From Pantoea rodasii (GTDB lineage Bacteria; Pseudomonadota; Gammaproteobacteria; Enterobacterales; Enterobacteriaceae), in assembly GCF_002095465.1 (NCBI RefSeq), contig NZ_MLFP01000018.1, positions 1-64,000 on the forward strand: 64,000 bases of DNA, given 5' to 3'. Shown here one piece after another: positions 39,827 to 50,354 of this stretch. How positions within the stretch are numbered: position 1 is the first letter of the stretch; each line of letters opens with the position of its first letter. Below the pieces are notes generated by a model. The model made no database searches. It saw nothing but the letters and a program-made list of their open reading frames with translations, and was not told the DNA's origin. The translations under genes were made by a program, and so were the position numbers.

Positions 39827-40135
39827 TGCAACGATTATCGTTAGCAAACTAACGATAACTCGTTGAATATTGACCCACGTGAGCATATACTCGGTGGGTC
39901 AGCATTTCTGCAACAAATCAATAACATAATTGCATTATTTTTAAGCGACTCTGTCGCTGGGATGGCGTCTGCACGATCTTCCTCTCCTGATTGGTGCCAG
40001 ACAATTCTATTCAGATTCATACCTCTGTTTAACGTCGGATATCTGGCGCACGGATTTTCCGTGAGTTCTCTCACAGGCCTAAGGAAATTGACTATTATTT
40101 CCACAGGTTCAAATCGGAAAGGTGATGGAGAAGCT
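39827..40135. other. punC-cfa intergenic region
   Basis: 309 bp before cfa. In E. coli cfa has a distal sigma-70 promoter and a proximal sigma-S promoter giving a long leader targeted by the sRNA RydC. The region here has a strong palindrome at its left end. I cannot place the promoters with certainty. The cfa frame happens to be open through most of it, which is coincidental. Confidence 0.4.
39835..39858. repeat. Perfect inverted repeat after punC
   Basis: Ten-base arms TTATCGTTAG and CTAACGATAA around CAAA, with a further ACG/CGT pairing outside. It follows the punC stop by eight bases but lacks a T tract, so it could be a punC 3' structure or an operator for cfa. Confidence 0.6.
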
Positions 40136-41284
40136 ATGAGTTCATCGTGTATAGAAGAAGTGAGCCTTGAAGAAAACCACTGGTTTCGCATCGTCAACGA
40201 ATTGCTGGAACGCGCTGATGTTGCAGTCAATGGCACACGCCCCTGGGATATTCAGGTCAAGCATCCTGATTTTTTCAAACGTATTTTGCAGGAAGGATCG
40301 TTAGGTCTGGGTGAAAGTTATATGGATGGCTGGTGGGAATGCGAACAATTGGATGTCTTTTTCCATCGCGTTCTGCAACAACATCTGGATAAACAACTCC
40401 CTCGTCATTTTAAAGATACATTGCGTATTGCGGCCGCGCGTTTAACCAATTTACAGTCGAAGAAAAGAGCCTGGATTGTGGGCAAAGAACATTACGATCT
40501 CGGTAATGACCTTTTTTCACTGATGCTCGATCCCTTCATGCAATACTCCTGCGGCTACTGGAAAGATGTGGATACTCTGGAGCAAGCACAGTTCGCAAAA
40601 CTGGACATGATTTGCCGTAAGTTGCAGCTAGAGCCTGGGATGACGCTGCTCGATATCGGCTGCGGCTGGGGCGGTCTGGCCGAGTTTGCCGCGCGTCATT
40701 ACGGTGTGAAAGTGCACGGCGTCACCATTTCGGCTGAGCAACAAAAAATGGCACAGCAGCGCTGCGAAGGGCTGGACGTCACCATTCTGCTGCAGGATTA
40801 CCGTGATTTGAATTTGCAGTTCGACCGGATTGTCTCTGTCGGCATGTTTGAGCACGTGGGGCCGAAAAACTATGCCACTTATTTTGACGTTGCCGATCGC
40901 AACCTCAAACCAGACGGCATATTTTTACTGCATACCATCGGCGCTATCACCACCGATATGAACGTCGATCCGTGGATCGATAAATACATCTTCCCTAACG
41001 GATGTTTACCCTCTGTGCGCCAGATTGCGGATGCCAGCGAGAAGCATTTTATTATGGAAGACTGGCATAACTTCGGTGCCGATTATGACACCACGTTAAT
41101 GGCCTGGCATGCGCGGTTTCTGATGACCTGGCCACAGTTATCAGAGAAATACGGCGAGCGCTTTAAACGGATGTTTGGCTACTATCTCAACGCCTGTGCT
41201 GGCGCGTTTCGCGCGCGAGATATTCAGTTGTGGCAGGTGGTGTTTAGTCGCGGCAAAGAGGGTGGATTGCGCGTCGCGCGTTAA
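40136..41284 (+). CDS. cfa: Cyclopropane-fatty-acyl-phospholipid synthase
   Basis: Methylates unsaturated acyl chains of membrane phospholipids with S-adenosylmethionine, mainly on entry into stationary phase or acid stress. 382 residues, the E. coli length, starting MSSSCIEEVSL. SAM-binding LLDIGCGWGGLAEF and the catalytic pocket (EHYDLGNDLF, CGYWKD, GMFEHVGPKNY) are intact. Followed by a strong terminator. Confidence 0.96.
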   Translation: MSSSCIEEVSLEENHWFRIVNELLERADVAVNGTRPWDIQVKHPDFFKRILQEGSLGLGESYMDGWWECEQLDVFFHRVLQQHLDKQLPRHFKDTLRIAAARLTNLQSKKRAWIVGKEHYDLGNDLFSLMLDPFMQYSCGYWKDVDTLEQAQFAKLDMICRKLQLEPGMTLLDIGCGWGGLAEFAARHYGVKVHGVTISAEQQKMAQQRCEGLDVTILLQDYRDLNLQFDRIVSVGMFEHVGPKNYATYFDVADRNLKPDGIFLLHTIGAITTDMNVDPWIDKYIFPNGCLPSVRQIADASEKHFIMEDWHNFGADYDTTLMAWHARFLMTWPQLSEKYGERFKRMFGYYLNACAGAFRARDIQLWQVVFSRGKEGGLRVAR

Positions 41285-41300
41285 TCAGCTCATGATGAGA

Positions 41301-41327
41301 TAAGGCGCCGCCGGCGCCTTATTTTTT
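41301..41327 (+). terminator. cfa terminator
   Basis: 9-bp stem TAAGGCGCC/GGCGCCTTA with loop GCC, followed by TTTTTT. Separates convergent cfa and ribE. Confidence 0.92.
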
Positions 41328-41332
41328 GCGGG

Positions 41333-41983
41333 CTACTCGGCGCTGTCGGCCGATGCTAATGCAATGGCCGCAGCGTCACGTTGGGCCAGCACGCGCTCAA
41401 CGGTTTCGACAATCGCCTGCGTATGGGGATCGATCTCAATATTCACTTTGTGCCCCAACTTTTTCGCACCTAGCGTGGTACGTTCCAGCGTTTCTGGAAT
41501 CAGATGCACACAGAATTTGCTTTTGGTCACATCACCTACCGTCAGGCTGATACCGTCAATGCCGACAAAGCCTTTATGCAGGATATATTTGATTTGCGAT
41601 GCATCCTGTAATTTAAACCACACTTCACGGTTATTTTCAGACTGGATGATTTTGCAGATTTCTGCGGTCGTCATAATATGGCCGGACATTAAGTGACCGC
41701 CAATTTCATCGCTGAACTTCGCCGCGCGCTCGATATTCACCACATCGCCCACCGCTAATTCCCCGAGATTGGTAATGCGCAGGGTTTCCTTGATGAGGTC
41801 AAAGCTGACACGATCGCCCTCAATCGCCGTCACCGTCAGGCAGCAGCCGTTGTGCGCCACCGATGCGCCCAATGCCAGGCCCGGTAACAACTCTTCCGGT
41901 AAACGTACGATATGGGTTCGAAACAGCTTTTTTTCTTCTACGGCGATAATTTCGGCCGTGCCTTGCACAATTCCAGTAAACAT
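41333..41983 (-). CDS. ribE: Riboflavin synthase alpha subunit
   Basis: Dismutates two 6,7-dimethyl-8-ribityllumazine molecules to riboflavin. 216 residues of two homologous lumazine-binding barrels, beginning [12 protein letters not shown] and containing [12 protein letters not shown] in the first and [16 protein letters not shown] in the second. Called ribC in older E. coli nomenclature. No FMN riboswitch is seen upstream. Divergent from mdtK. Confidence 0.95.
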   Translation of the reverse strand: MFTGIVQGTAEIIAVEEKKLFRTHIVRLPEELLPGLALGASVAHNGCCLTVTAIEGDRVSFDLIKETLRITNLGELAVGDVVNIERAAKFSDEIGGHLMSGHIMTTAEICKIIQSENNREVWFKLQDASQIKYILHKGFVGIDGISLTVGDVTKSKFCVHLIPETLERTTLGAKKLGHKVNIEIDPHTQAIVETVERVLAQRDAAAIALASADSAE

Positions 41984-42097
41984 ACTTTCAGCCTCTGCGA
42001 AGTTTGCCCCAGTTTATCACAGCTTGAGCTGCGCGGTTTAATTTGGCGGAGTTCAAACTTTACACAAATGGCTTAACAAAATGCGAACAAAGTTTGG

Positions 42098-42121
42098 TGG
42101 AATGCAGCGCTCCCGCTACAC
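42098..42121 (+). promoter_or_regulatory. Possible mdtK promoter
   Basis: TTTGGT, 18-bp spacer and TACACT, followed by the GC-rich stretch GCCGCGC, 60 bp before mdtK. By inspection only; coordinates may be off by a few bases. Confidence 0.35.
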
Positions 42122-42181
42122 TATGCCGCGCATTCTTTGGGGATATCACCCCGATCTCTTCTTAATTCAAGCAGGTGTTAC

Positions 42182-43555
42182 GTGCAGAAGTATTTAACAG
42201 AAGCGCGTCAATTGCTGGCCCTCGCGATCCCGGTCATCCTTGCTCAGGTGGCCCAAACAGCGATGGGGTTTGTGGATACCATTATGGCCGGTGCGGTGAG
42301 CGCCACGGATATGGCCGCCGTTGCTGTCGGCACCTCTATCTGGCTTCCCGCCATTCTGTTTGGTCATGGTCTTCTGCTGGCATTGACGCCAACCGTTGCG
42401 CAATTCAACGGTTCAGGGCGACGCGATCGTATTGCAGAACAAGTGCGCCAGGGTTACTGGCTGGCACTGGCGGTGGCATTGCTGATAATGGTGGTGCTGT
42501 GGAATGCAGGCTATCTCATCCATGCGATGCACGATATTGATCCGCAACTGGCAGCCAAGGCTGAAGGTTACCTGCACGCCTTATTGTGGGGTGCACCCGG
42601 TTATCTTTTCTTCCAGGTGGCGCGTAACCAGTGTGAGGGTTTGTCGAAAACCAAGCCGGCGATGCTGCTGGGCTTCCTGGGATTGCTGGTTAACATCCCG
42701 CTGAACTACGTGTTCATTTATGGTCATTTTGGCATGCCAGCGCTTGGCGGCGTGGGATGTGGTGTCGCCACGGCCTCCGTTTATTGGGTTATGTTTATCG
42801 TGATGCGTTTCTGGGTAAAGCGCATGGCCAGCATGCGCGATATTCGGATGAACACTCGCTGGTCTCCCCCTTCGCGCGCCATCCTTTCGCGTCTGTTCAA
42901 TCTTGGGTTACCCGTGGCGCTTGCGCTGTTTTTTGAAGTGACCCTGTTTGCGGTGGTGGCACTGCTGGTTTCACCACTGGGTATCGTCAAAGTGGCTGGC
43001 CACCAGATCGCGCTTAACTTTAGTTCACTGATGTTCGTCCTCCCACTGTCCCTCGGCGTGGCCACCACCATTCGTGTGGGCTACCGTCTCGGACAGGGCT
43101 CCACCGAACAGGCTCGCATCGCGGCCTGGACTGGACAAGGCGTGGGTATCAGCATGGCTGCCGTTACTGCGATTTTCACCGTGACGTTCCGTGAAGACAT
43201 TGCAGCGCTTTACACCACCAATCCGGAAGTCATCACGTTGGCGGCACAGCTCATGCTCCTTGCGGCTATTTACCAGTTCTCAGATTCGATTCAGGTGATT
43301 GGCAGCGGTATCCTGCGCGGCTACAAAGATACTCGCTCGATCTTCTTTATTACCCTTATTGCTTACTGGGTATTGGGATTGCCGGTCGGCTATATATTGG
43401 CGCTGACGGATTGGGTCGTCCCGCAACTGGGCCCGGCAGGCTTCTGGTGTGGATTCATCGTAGGATTGACATCCGCAGCGGTGATGATGATTTGGCGCAT
43501 TCGTCGATTACAGCGTTCGCCACCGCAGGTGATCCTGGCGCGCGCCGCCCGCTAA
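42182..43555 (+). CDS. mdtK: MATE multidrug efflux protein MdtK (NorE)
   Basis: Sodium- or proton-coupled multidrug antiporter of the MATE family, 12 membrane segments, exporting fluoroquinolones and dipeptides among others. 457 residues as in E. coli. GTG start giving [20 protein letters not shown]; the open frame upstream is non-conserved. Contains the MATE signatures [13 protein letters not shown] and [18 protein letters not shown]. Confidence 0.95.
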   Translation: MQKYLTEARQLLALAIPVILAQVAQTAMGFVDTIMAGAVSATDMAAVAVGTSIWLPAILFGHGLLLALTPTVAQFNGSGRRDRIAEQVRQGYWLALAVALLIMVVLWNAGYLIHAMHDIDPQLAAKAEGYLHALLWGAPGYLFFQVARNQCEGLSKTKPAMLLGFLGLLVNIPLNYVFIYGHFGMPALGGVGCGVATASVYWVMFIVMRFWVKRMASMRDIRMNTRWSPPSRAILSRLFNLGLPVALALFFEVTLFAVVALLVSPLGIVKVAGHQIALNFSSLMFVLPLSLGVATTIRVGYRLGQGSTEQARIAAWTGQGVGISMAAVTAIFTVTFREDIAALYTTNPEVITLAAQLMLLAAIYQFSDSIQVIGSGILRGYKDTRSIFFITLIAYWVLGLPVGYILALTDWVVPQLGPAGFWCGFIVGLTSAAVMMIWRIRRLQRSPPQVILARAAR

Positions 43556-43650
43556 GTGGCTGAACGGGCCGATATTTGCCCGTTCAATGGCGAAAATAAC
43601 AGCGGGTCGCGCAGATGCTGGTCAGTCGTCAGGGAAAATCATTTTTTCCC

Positions 43651-43679
43651 TTGCCAGCATCGCGGCCTACCGTTAATAT
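43651..43679 (+). promoter_or_regulatory. tRNA-Val operon promoter
   Basis: TTGCCA (43651-43656), 17-bp spacer, TAATAT (43674-43679), then a GC-rich discriminator (CGTCCCCGC). This arrangement is typical of stringently controlled stable RNA promoters. The first tRNA starts 30 bp downstream of the -10. Confidence 0.75.
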
Positions 43680-43709
43680 TCGTCCCCGCTGTCGCCCTGA
43701 CAGCATGTT

Positions 43710-43786
43710 GCGCTCTTAGCTCAGTTGGTTAGAGCACCACCTTGACATGGTGGGGGTCGATGGTTCGAGTCCATTAGAGCGCACCA
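43710..43786 (+). tRNA. tRNA-Val(GAC), copy 1
   Basis: 77-nt tRNA with encoded CCA. Acceptor GCGCTCT/AGAGCGC, D arm AGCTCAGTTGGTTAGAGC, anticodon loop TTGACAT (GAC), variable loop GGGTC and T loop TTCGAGT. Reads GUC and GUU valine codons. Corresponds to the valV/valW locus of E. coli. Identical to copy 3. Confidence 0.97.
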
Positions 43787-43789
43787 AGT

Positions 43790-43866
43790 GCGTCCGTAGC
43801 TCAGTTGGTTAGAGCACCACCTTGACATGGTGGGGGGCGGTGGTTCGAGTCCACTCGGACGCACCA
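43790..43866 (+). tRNA. tRNA-Val(GAC), copy 2
   Basis: 77-nt tRNA with acceptor GCGTCCG/CGGACGC, as in E. coli valV, and anticodon GAC. Only three bases separate it from copy 1. Its variable loop reads GGGGC instead of GGGTC, so position 47 is G rather than U, the base normally modified to acp3U in this tRNA. Confidence 0.95.
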
Positions 43867-43877
43867 AATTTCTGAAT

Positions 43878-43954
43878 GCGCTCTTAGCTCAGTTGGTTAG
43901 AGCACCACCTTGACATGGTGGGGGTCGATGGTTCGAGTCCATTAGAGCGCACCA
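43878..43954 (+). tRNA. tRNA-Val(GAC), copy 3
   Basis: 77-nt tRNA identical base for base to copy 1, 11 bp after copy 2. E. coli has two genes at this locus; here there are three in one transcript. Confidence 0.97.
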
Positions 43955-44026
43955 CTCTTTGTTTTCTCTCCTTTTGCGCAACACCCCTTTCCTTGATCTG
44001 TATCGTTTTCTCTTTCCGCTTTTATA

Positions 44027-44055
44027 TTGGTTTTCGCATACTTAGCGTCTATACT
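44027..44055 (+). promoter_or_regulatory. Probable pykF promoter
   Basis: TTGGTT (44027-44032), 17-bp spacer, TATACT (44050-44055). It puts the start point near 44062, just upstream of the Cra site, giving a leader of roughly 235 bases. Confidence 0.55.
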
Positions 44056-44070
44056 ATGCCGCGTTGTCCA

Positions 44071-44086
44071 CCTGAAAGGTTTCAGC
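44071..44086. promoter_or_regulatory. Cra (FruR) operator of pykF
   Basis: CCTGAAAGGTTTCAGC matches the Cra consensus GCTGAAWCGWTTCAGC at 14 of 16 positions. It lies just downstream of the predicted start point, the position from which Cra represses pykF in E. coli. Confidence 0.75.
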
Positions 44087-44298
44087 GCTAACGTGCCTAT
44101 GCAAACAACTCAAATGATTTGCGCAACACTGCCCAACCAGTTCCCTCGCGTACTGCATAACTTCTCTGCACGCTTAGCCACTGTCACCTATTCTTACCTC
44201 TGTACGATCCAAACCAACACCATACATATTTTCACTTCGCTGCCAAACGCCGCGAATCCCAACCTTAATCATCCATCACAACTTACAGAAAAGCTGAC

Positions 44299-45711
44299 AT
44301 GAAAAAGACCAAGATTGTTTGTACCATCGGTCCGAAAACCGAATCTGAAGAGATGCTGACTCAACTGCTGGAAGCGGGAATGAACGTCATGCGCCTGAAC
44401 TTCTCTCACGGTGATTATGCCGAGCATGGTCAGCGCATCACCAATATGCGTGCCGTCACGGAAAAAACCGGTCGTCAGGCTGCGATTTTGCTGGACACCA
44501 AAGGTCCTGAAATCCGCACCATGAAGCTGGAAGGCGGTAACGATGTTTCGCTGAAAGCGGGCCAAACCTTCACCTTTACCACCGATCAGTCGGTGATTGG
44601 CAACACCGAGCGCGTTGCGGTGACCTATGCCGGCTTCACCGAAGATCTGAAAATCGGTAATACCGTACTGGTTGATGATGGCCTGATCGGTATGCAAGTA
44701 ACCGAAGTCACCGAAAACACCGTGGTGTGCAAGGTGCTGAACAACGGCGATCTGGGTGAGAACAAAGGTGTAAACCTGCCAGGTGTTTCCATTCAGCTGC
44801 CTGCTTTGGCTGAAAAAGATAAACGTGACCTTATCTTCGGTTGTGAGCAAGGCGTTGATTTCGTCGCCGCTTCGTTTATCCGCAAACGTTCAGACGTTCT
44901 GGAAATTCGCGAGCATCTGAAAGCCCACGGCGGTGAGAACATTCAGATCATCTCTAAAATCGAAAACCAGGAAGGCCTGAACAACTTCGACGAGATTCTT
45001 GAAGCGTCTGACGGCATCATGGTTGCGCGTGGCGATCTGGGTGTTGAGATCCCGGTAGAAGAAGTGATCTTCGCGCAGAAAATGATGATCAAAAAGTGTA
45101 ATAAAGCACGCAAAGTGGTTATCACCGCGACGCAGATGCTGGATTCAATGATCAAAAACCCGCGCCCTACCCGTGCAGAAGCAGGCGATGTGGCGAACGC
45201 CATTCTCGACGGTACTGACGCAGTGATGCTGTCTGGTGAGAGTGCGAAGGGTAAATATCCGCTGGAATCGGTTACCATCATGGCAACCATCTGTGAGCGT
45301 ACTGACCGTGTGATGAAATCACGCATTGGTGAGCTGCAGGATTCACGTAAACTGCGCATCACCGAAGCCGTGTGCCGCGGCGCGGTCGAAACCGCCGAGA
45401 AGCTGGAAGCACCGGTGATTGTCGTGGCTACCGAAGGCGGCAAGTCAGCGAAAGCAATCCGCAAATATTTCCCGGATGCCACCATTTTGGCGCTGACCAC
45501 CAATCACACCACCGCGCGCCAGCTGATTCTGAGCAAAGGCATTGAAACGCGTGTGTTGAATGAAATCGCTTCAACCGACGATTTCTACCGCATTGGTAAA
45601 GAAATGGCGCTGGAAAGTGGCTACGCGCAGAAAGGCGATGTGGTCGTGATGGTGTCAGGTGCACTGGTTCCAAGTGGCACGACCAACACTGCTTCAGTCC
45701 ACGTACTCTGA
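44299..45711 (+). CDS. pykF: Pyruvate kinase I
   Basis: Fructose-1,6-bisphosphate-activated pyruvate kinase, converting PEP and ADP to pyruvate and ATP. 470 residues as in E. coli, beginning [16 protein letters not shown]. Active-site block [12 protein letters not shown] and the KIENQEG Lys are present. Acts opposite to ppsA (about 59-61 kb); both carry Cra sites. Confidence 0.97.
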   Translation: MKKTKIVCTIGPKTESEEMLTQLLEAGMNVMRLNFSHGDYAEHGQRITNMRAVTEKTGRQAAILLDTKGPEIRTMKLEGGNDVSLKAGQTFTFTTDQSVIGNTERVAVTYAGFTEDLKIGNTVLVDDGLIGMQVTEVTENTVVCKVLNNGDLGENKGVNLPGVSIQLPALAEKDKRDLIFGCEQGVDFVAASFIRKRSDVLEIREHLKAHGGENIQIISKIENQEGLNNFDEILEASDGIMVARGDLGVEIPVEEVIFAQKMMIKKCNKARKVVITATQMLDSMIKNPRPTRAEAGDVANAILDGTDAVMLSGESAKGKYPLESVTIMATICERTDRVMKSRIGELQDSRKLRITEAVCRGAVETAEKLEAPVIVVATEGGKSAKAIRKYFPDATILALTTNHTTARQLILSKGIETRVLNEIASTDDFYRIGKEMALESGYAQKGDVVVMVSGALVPSGTTNTASVHVL

Positions 45712-45732
45712 TTTTTGGTTGAAGTTTTATTT

Positions 45733-45760
45733 AAAAGCGCCTTTTTTAGGCGCTTTTTTT
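45733..45760 (+). terminator. pykF terminator
   Basis: Stem AAAAGCGCC/GGCGCTTTT with a loop of seven bases, followed by further T. Intrinsic terminator 20 bp after pykF. Confidence 0.9.
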
Positions 45761-46253
<493 letters not shown>

Positions 46254-46267
46254 GAGTTCTGGTTTGA

Positions 46268-46298
46268 AAAATGGTGCCCATGTGGCACCATTTTTTTT
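46268..46298 (+). terminator. lpp terminator
   Basis: Stem AATGGTGCC/GGCACCATT with loop CATGT followed by eight T. Strong intrinsic terminator. Confidence 0.95.
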
Positions 46299-46320
46299 GT
46301 CCTGATTTTGGCCTTCCTAA

Positions 46321-47358
46321 CTAAGGGGTCGTGCCATTCTCGCCCAGCGCCTGACTGATGGTCGCTTTTCCTTCCTCTGCCCCATTCTGCTGCGTTTGCA
46401 GCACCGCAGGCAGTGTTGTGTCCTGTGACACCGGTTCGCCGCTGCTAACCAGCACTGGCATCCCTGAACGACGCGCGATCGCCTCTTTAATCAATGCCGT
46501 ATCACTTTTCTGACTGTTGGTGAAGGTTTTCATCTTCGCCGTCAGGGTAATCGGCATGGTTTGGGGATCATCTTTATCGTTGCGTGAAAGCGGCTGATGC
46601 ACTTCAACGTAGCGTTTACCATCCGGCTCTACAGCATACTTAATCGGCTCGTTGACGATTTGCACCCGCGTCCCCTTTGGTACGCTGTTGAACAGCGCCT
46701 CAATATCATCAGGACGAAGACGGATACAACCCGAGCTGACGCGCATACCAATGCCAAAGTCAGCGTTAGTGCCGTGAATCAGATACTGGCCGGTGCCACG
46801 TGCCAGACGCATAGCGAACAGCCCCATCGGGTTATCCGGGCCAGCAGGCACCACACCAGGCAAAGTAATGCCTTCTTTCGCGTAGCGTTTGCGGATATTG
46901 ACGGTAGGCGTCCAGGTGGGATTAGGAATCTTTTGGCTGATGCTGGTGACCATGCTTGGCGTGGCTGCTCCTAACTGGCCGATACCAATCGGATACACCA
47001 CCACACGATTCTCTCCTTTCGGATAGTAGTAGAGGCGCAGTTCCGCAAGGTTGATGACGATGCCTTCACGCGGGGCATCGGGTAACAGCATCTGTAAAGG
47101 CACCGTTAACTGCGTACCGGCTTTGGGCAGCCAGGGATCAACGCCGGGATTGGCTTCTAACATGCCGAGCATACCAATCTTGTAGTGCGATGCGATGTTC
47201 TCTAAGGGCCGTTTGTCATCAGGGACAGTGGTTAGGGTGTTCTCGCCAATTAATCGGCTGTTATCGGCTGGTAGGGGATATTCCGTAGCAAATGCAGGTG
47301 CAGAAAGCCCGAAGCAGGACAACAGCAATGCACCGGCTAAACGTAACGCTGGTTTCAT
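46321..47358 (-). CDS. ldtE: L,D-transpeptidase LdtE (YnhG)
   Basis: Periplasmic L,D-transpeptidase forming mDAP-mDAP cross-links. 345 residues: signal peptide (MKPALRLAGALLLSCFGLSA), LysM-like segment, and YkuD domain with HGTNADFGIGMRVSSGCIRL, in which the Cys is catalytic. The paralogues ErfK/YbiS/YcfS attach Lpp; the YnhG type cross-links. The start at 47358 gives a proper signal peptide; the open frame upstream does not. Position between lpp and sufE matches E. coli ldtE. Confidence 0.93.
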   Translation of the reverse strand: MKPALRLAGALLLSCFGLSAPAFATEYPLPADNSRLIGENTLTTVPDDKRPLENIASHYKIGMLGMLEANPGVDPWLPKAGTQLTVPLQMLLPDAPREGIVINLAELRLYYYPKGENRVVVYPIGIGQLGAATPSMVTSISQKIPNPTWTPTVNIRKRYAKEGITLPGVVPAGPDNPMGLFAMRLARGTGQYLIHGTNADFGIGMRVSSGCIRLRPDDIEALFNSVPKGTRVQIVNEPIKYAVEPDGKRYVEVHQPLSRNDKDDPQTMPITLTAKMKTFTNSQKSDTALIKEAIARRSGMPVLVSSGEPVSQDTTLPAVLQTQQNGAEEGKATISQALGENGTTP

Positions 47359-47384
47359 GCAATTTTCTCTTTGTCGGATGGAAC

Positions 47385-47407
47385 AGACCCCGGTCATGCC
47401 GGGGTCT
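47385..47407. terminator. Hairpin between sufE and ldtE
   Basis: 9-bp stem AGACCCCGG/CCGGGGTCT, loop TCATG, right after sufE. There is no T run on the minus strand, so it may stabilise the suf mRNA end rather than terminate. Confidence 0.5.
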
Positions 47408-47419
47408 GAAGAGTGTAAC

Positions 47420-47836
47420 TTAGCTGAGGCTTTGAGCGTTATGACGAATGGCGCGAATCATCGCTTCCAACCCCTGCGAACGCGTCGGGGTGAGATGTTG
47501 GGTCAGCGCTAATTCGCCGAACCAATGACGGACATCAAGTGCAAGAATATCTGGTGCTTTCAGTCCCTGATAGAGGCTAAACACCACCGCAATCAAGCCC
47601 TTAACGATGGCTGCGTCACTGTCACCTTCAAAGGCGATGGTACCATCTGTTTGCGGGGTCATGCGGATCCACACCTGGCTCTGACAGCCTGAAATCACAT
47701 GCTCTGGCTGCTGCAAGCTTTCAGAGGATTCTGGTAATTTCGCACCAAGCTCAATGATGTAAAGATACTTCTCTTCCCAGTTCGCGCAACGGTTAAAGTT
47801 GCGCACCAGTCTCTCTTTATCTGGCAAATTCGCCAT
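47420..47836 (-). CDS. sufE: Cysteine desulfuration protein SufE
   Basis: Sulfur acceptor that stimulates SufS and passes sulfur to SufB. 138 residues, the E. coli length, with the acceptor Cys in [12 protein letters not shown]. The start [14 protein letters not shown] at 47836 is family-conserved; the frame is open eight codons further. Last gene of sufABCDSE. Confidence 0.96.
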   Translation of the reverse strand: MANLPDKERLVRNFNRCANWEEKYLYIIELGAKLPESSESLQQPEHVISGCQSQVWIRMTPQTDGTIAFEGDSDAAIVKGLIAVVFSLYQGLKAPDILALDVRHWFGELALTQHLTPTRSQGLEAMIRAIRHNAQSLS

Positions 47837-47856
47837 GGATAACTCCTGAAATCTGC

Positions 47857-49080
47857 TCAACCGCCCAGCAGACGATGAATACGTGTCAAACCTGCTGCCA
47901 GGCGATCGGCTTCTTCTTCACTGTTGTACAGTGCAAATGAGGCACGACACATCGCGGGCACCGCATAGTGGCGCATCAGTGGCATAGCGCAATGATGTCC
48001 GGTGCGGATCGCAATGCCGTATTGATCGAGGAAACTCCCGACGTCAAATGCGTGATGCTTACCGAGGTTAAACGCCACCACGCCACTGCGTTGCGCTGGA
48101 CCGTAAATCACCAGATCCGGCACCGAAGCAAGCTTGTCTAATGCATAACGCATCAGCGACGTCTCACGCTCGTTAATCACATCTAATCCCAGTTCGTTGA
48201 TCCAGGTCAGTGCAGCGCCTAAGCCGATAATACCACCGGTATTCGGTGTACCCGCTTCAAAACGCCATGGGGCACTGTTCCAGGTCGTGCCGGTTGGCAA
48301 CATCACCTGATCGATCATCGAACCGCCGCCTTCCCACGGTGGCATGATGTCCTGCAGGGCTTTACGCGCGTACAGTATGCCAATGCCGGTCGGACCATAG
48401 ATCTTATGACCGGAGAAAACATAGAAATCGCAGTCGATATCATGCACATCCACCGTGTGATGCATTACCGCCTGAGCACCGTCCACCAGCGTGATAACGC
48501 CAGCGGCTTTCGCCTGCGCCACGATTTCTTTAACCGGGTTCACCGTACCGAGCACGTTAGAGACGTGCGTCACCGCCAGCAGGCGCGTGCGGCTGTCAAT
48601 CAGCCCACTCAGCTGCTCTAACGCTAATTCGCCCTGATCGTTGAGAGGCAGAACACGAATTTCAGCGCCGGTGCGTTGCGCCACCATCTGCCACGGCACG
48701 ATGTTAGCGTGATGCTCCATCTCCGTGATGATGATGTTATCGCCCGATTGCAGCTGACTGCCGCCCCAGCTGTTGGCCACCAGGTTGATGCCTTCAGTGG
48801 TGCCTTTAACGAAGATAATCTCTTCTGGCGACGCCGCATTGAGAAAACGCGACGCTTGCGTGCGCACGTTTTCCATGTCGGTAGTGGCTTGCGCACTCAG
48901 CGAGTGAATACCACGGTGCACGGCCGCATAGCCGTGCTGGTAAAAAAAACTTTCCGCATTGATGACCGCGAGCGGGCGCTGAGCGCTGGCCGCGCTATCA
49001 AGGTAGGCCAGCGGATGTCCGTTGACCTCACGTTTCAGAATCGGAAATTCCGCTCTGATTCGTTCGAGATCGAAAGTCAT
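47857..49080 (-). CDS. sufS: Cysteine desulfurase SufS
   Basis: PLP enzyme removing sulfur from cysteine for Fe-S assembly. 407 residues; PLP Lys in [13 protein letters not shown] and active-site Cys in [11 protein letters not shown]. Starts four bases inside the sufD stop (coupled). An A8 run within it is intact in frame. Confidence 0.97.
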   Translation of the reverse strand: MTFDLERIRAEFPILKREVNGHPLAYLDSAASAQRPLAVINAESFFYQHGYAAVHRGIHSLSAQATTDMENVRTQASRFLNAASPEEIIFVKGTTEGINLVANSWGGSQLQSGDNIIITEMEHHANIVPWQMVAQRTGAEIRVLPLNDQGELALEQLSGLIDSRTRLLAVTHVSNVLGTVNPVKEIVAQAKAAGVITLVDGAQAVMHHTVDVHDIDCDFYVFSGHKIYGPTGIGILYARKALQDIMPPWEGGGSMIDQVMLPTGTTWNSAPWRFEAGTPNTGGIIGLGAALTWINELGLDVINERETSLMRYALDKLASVPDLVIYGPAQRSGVVAFNLGKHHAFDVGSFLDQYGIAIRTGHHCAMPLMRHYAVPAMCRASFALYNSEEEADRLAAGLTRIHRLLGG

Positions 49081-50354
49081 AACTCAACTCCAGGGAAACG
49101 CGCACTAATGCGTTCCAGCACCAGTTGGCGCAGCGGTTCTTCTTCCAGCATCTCGGTCAATTCAGCCGCGAACGCATGGATAATCATCTGCTGTGCGGCA
49201 TCTTCCGCGATACCACGCGAGCGCAGATAGAACATCTGCTCATCGTCGATACGGCCAATGGTCGCGCCATGGCTACACTTCACGTCATCCGCATAGATTT
49301 CCAGCTGCGGTTTGGTGTCCACTTCCGCCAGACGACCGAGCAACAGGTTGTTGTTGGTCATCTGTCCGTCAGTTTTCAGCGCATGCTTCGCCACTTTAAT
49401 GTGACCGTTGAAAATCGAACGGCCTTTGTCGCGCGAGATGGTTTTGTGCAGCTGACGACTCAGGCAGTAGCCTTTGTTGTGCTCAAGATAGCTGCGGGTA
49501 TCGGCCACTTCTGCGTTGATCGGCAGCACCAGGCTGTTCAGTGACAGCTGGGTGTTTTCACCGTTGAGCTGCACGCTGGTGTTGTGTCGAGACAAGCCGG
49601 CACCGAGCAGGAAGCTGGTGCTGGTAACCTGCGCATCACGGCCGATCACGATGTCATTGTGCGCAAAGTGGTAGCTGCTGCTCTCTTCAAACGCCAGCTT
49701 GATGTGTTTCAGCTGGGCATTATCGGCCACCGCAAAGGTAAAGCGTGCACCGGTGAAGTGGGCAGCACCGTTCAGCGTCACATAATGCTCAATCACTTCC
49801 GCTTCAGCGCTCTGCTCAAGCTCAAGGTGATGGCGATGATGAACGGTATTCAGCGCATCAGCCTTGCCGCTGGTGATGTGCAGTAAATACAGCGGACGTG
49901 CCGCAGACTTACCGCGCGCCAGGCGAATAGAGGTCACCTCTTCCGCCAGGCTTTCGGTCAGATGCAGGAACACTTCTGGCTGCACTGCAGCCGGCAACGG
50001 ACGACGTTCAGCCGCACGGCTGTGTTGCACGTCGAACAGTTCGGTGTCGCGCGCGCTCAGCTCTGGCTGGAAGCGGCCATCAACAAACACCAAACGAATC
50101 GCATCCACCGGTAGCGCCAGCTCAGCAACCTGCTCCGCCGTCACGGTTTGCGCTTCTGGCAGCACAAACTGATTGGCAAACAGGCCATCCAGCGCAGTGT
50201 ACTTCCAGTTCTCATGCTTACGGGTCGGCAAGCCGACACGCATCAGTTGCTGCCAGTGCTGCTGCGCCTGCAGAGAACGCACGTCACCACGTGATTCAAA
50301 CAGGTGATGCCACTGTTGCAGGGCGTTATCACTCTTCGTCGGTAAGCCAGCCAT
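49077..50354 (-). CDS. sufD: Fe-S cluster assembly protein SufD
   Basis: Scaffold partner of SufB in the SufBC2D complex. 425 residues with beta-helix core; conserved [21 protein letters not shown] and [15 protein letters not shown]. Overlaps sufC by 26 bases. E. coli SufD has 423 residues. Confidence 0.96.
   Translation of the reverse strand: MAGLPTKSDNALQQWHHLFESRGDVRSLQAQQHWQQLMRVGLPTRKHENWKYTALDGLFANQFVLPEAQTVTAEQVAELALPVDAIRLVFVDGRFQPELSARDTELFDVQHSRAAERRPLPAAVQPEVFLHLTESLAEEVTSIRLARGKSAARPLYLLHITSGKADALNTVHHRHHLELEQSAEAEVIEHYVTLNGAAHFTGARFTFAVADNAQLKHIKLAFEESSSYHFAHNDIVIGRDAQVTSTSFLLGAGLSRHNTSVQLNGENTQLSLNSLVLPINAEVADTRSYLEHNKGYCLSRQLHKTISRDKGRSIFNGHIKVAKHALKTDGQMTNNNLLLGRLAEVDTKPQLEIYADDVKCSHGATIGRIDDEQMFYLRSRGIAEDAAQQMIIHAFAAELTEMLEEEPLRQLVLERISARFPGVEL

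Larger units (their letters stand above)
43955..44298. other. tRNA-pykF intergenic region
   Basis: 344 bp containing the probable pykF promoter and Cra operator. E. coli genes ydhR-ydhT are absent. A 91-codon open frame crosses the promoter and operator; I treat it as spurious. Confidence 0.5.

Noticed and set aside
39863..40135. N-terminal extension of Cfa
   Set aside because: Start at 40136 gives the E. coli length and N terminus; the extension is leader sequence.
41984..42181. FMN riboswitch between ribE and mdtK
   Set aside because: None of the conserved RFN element segments is visible.
44027..44302. 91-codon frame before pykF
   Set aside because: Covers the pykF promoter and Cra site; no ribosome site.
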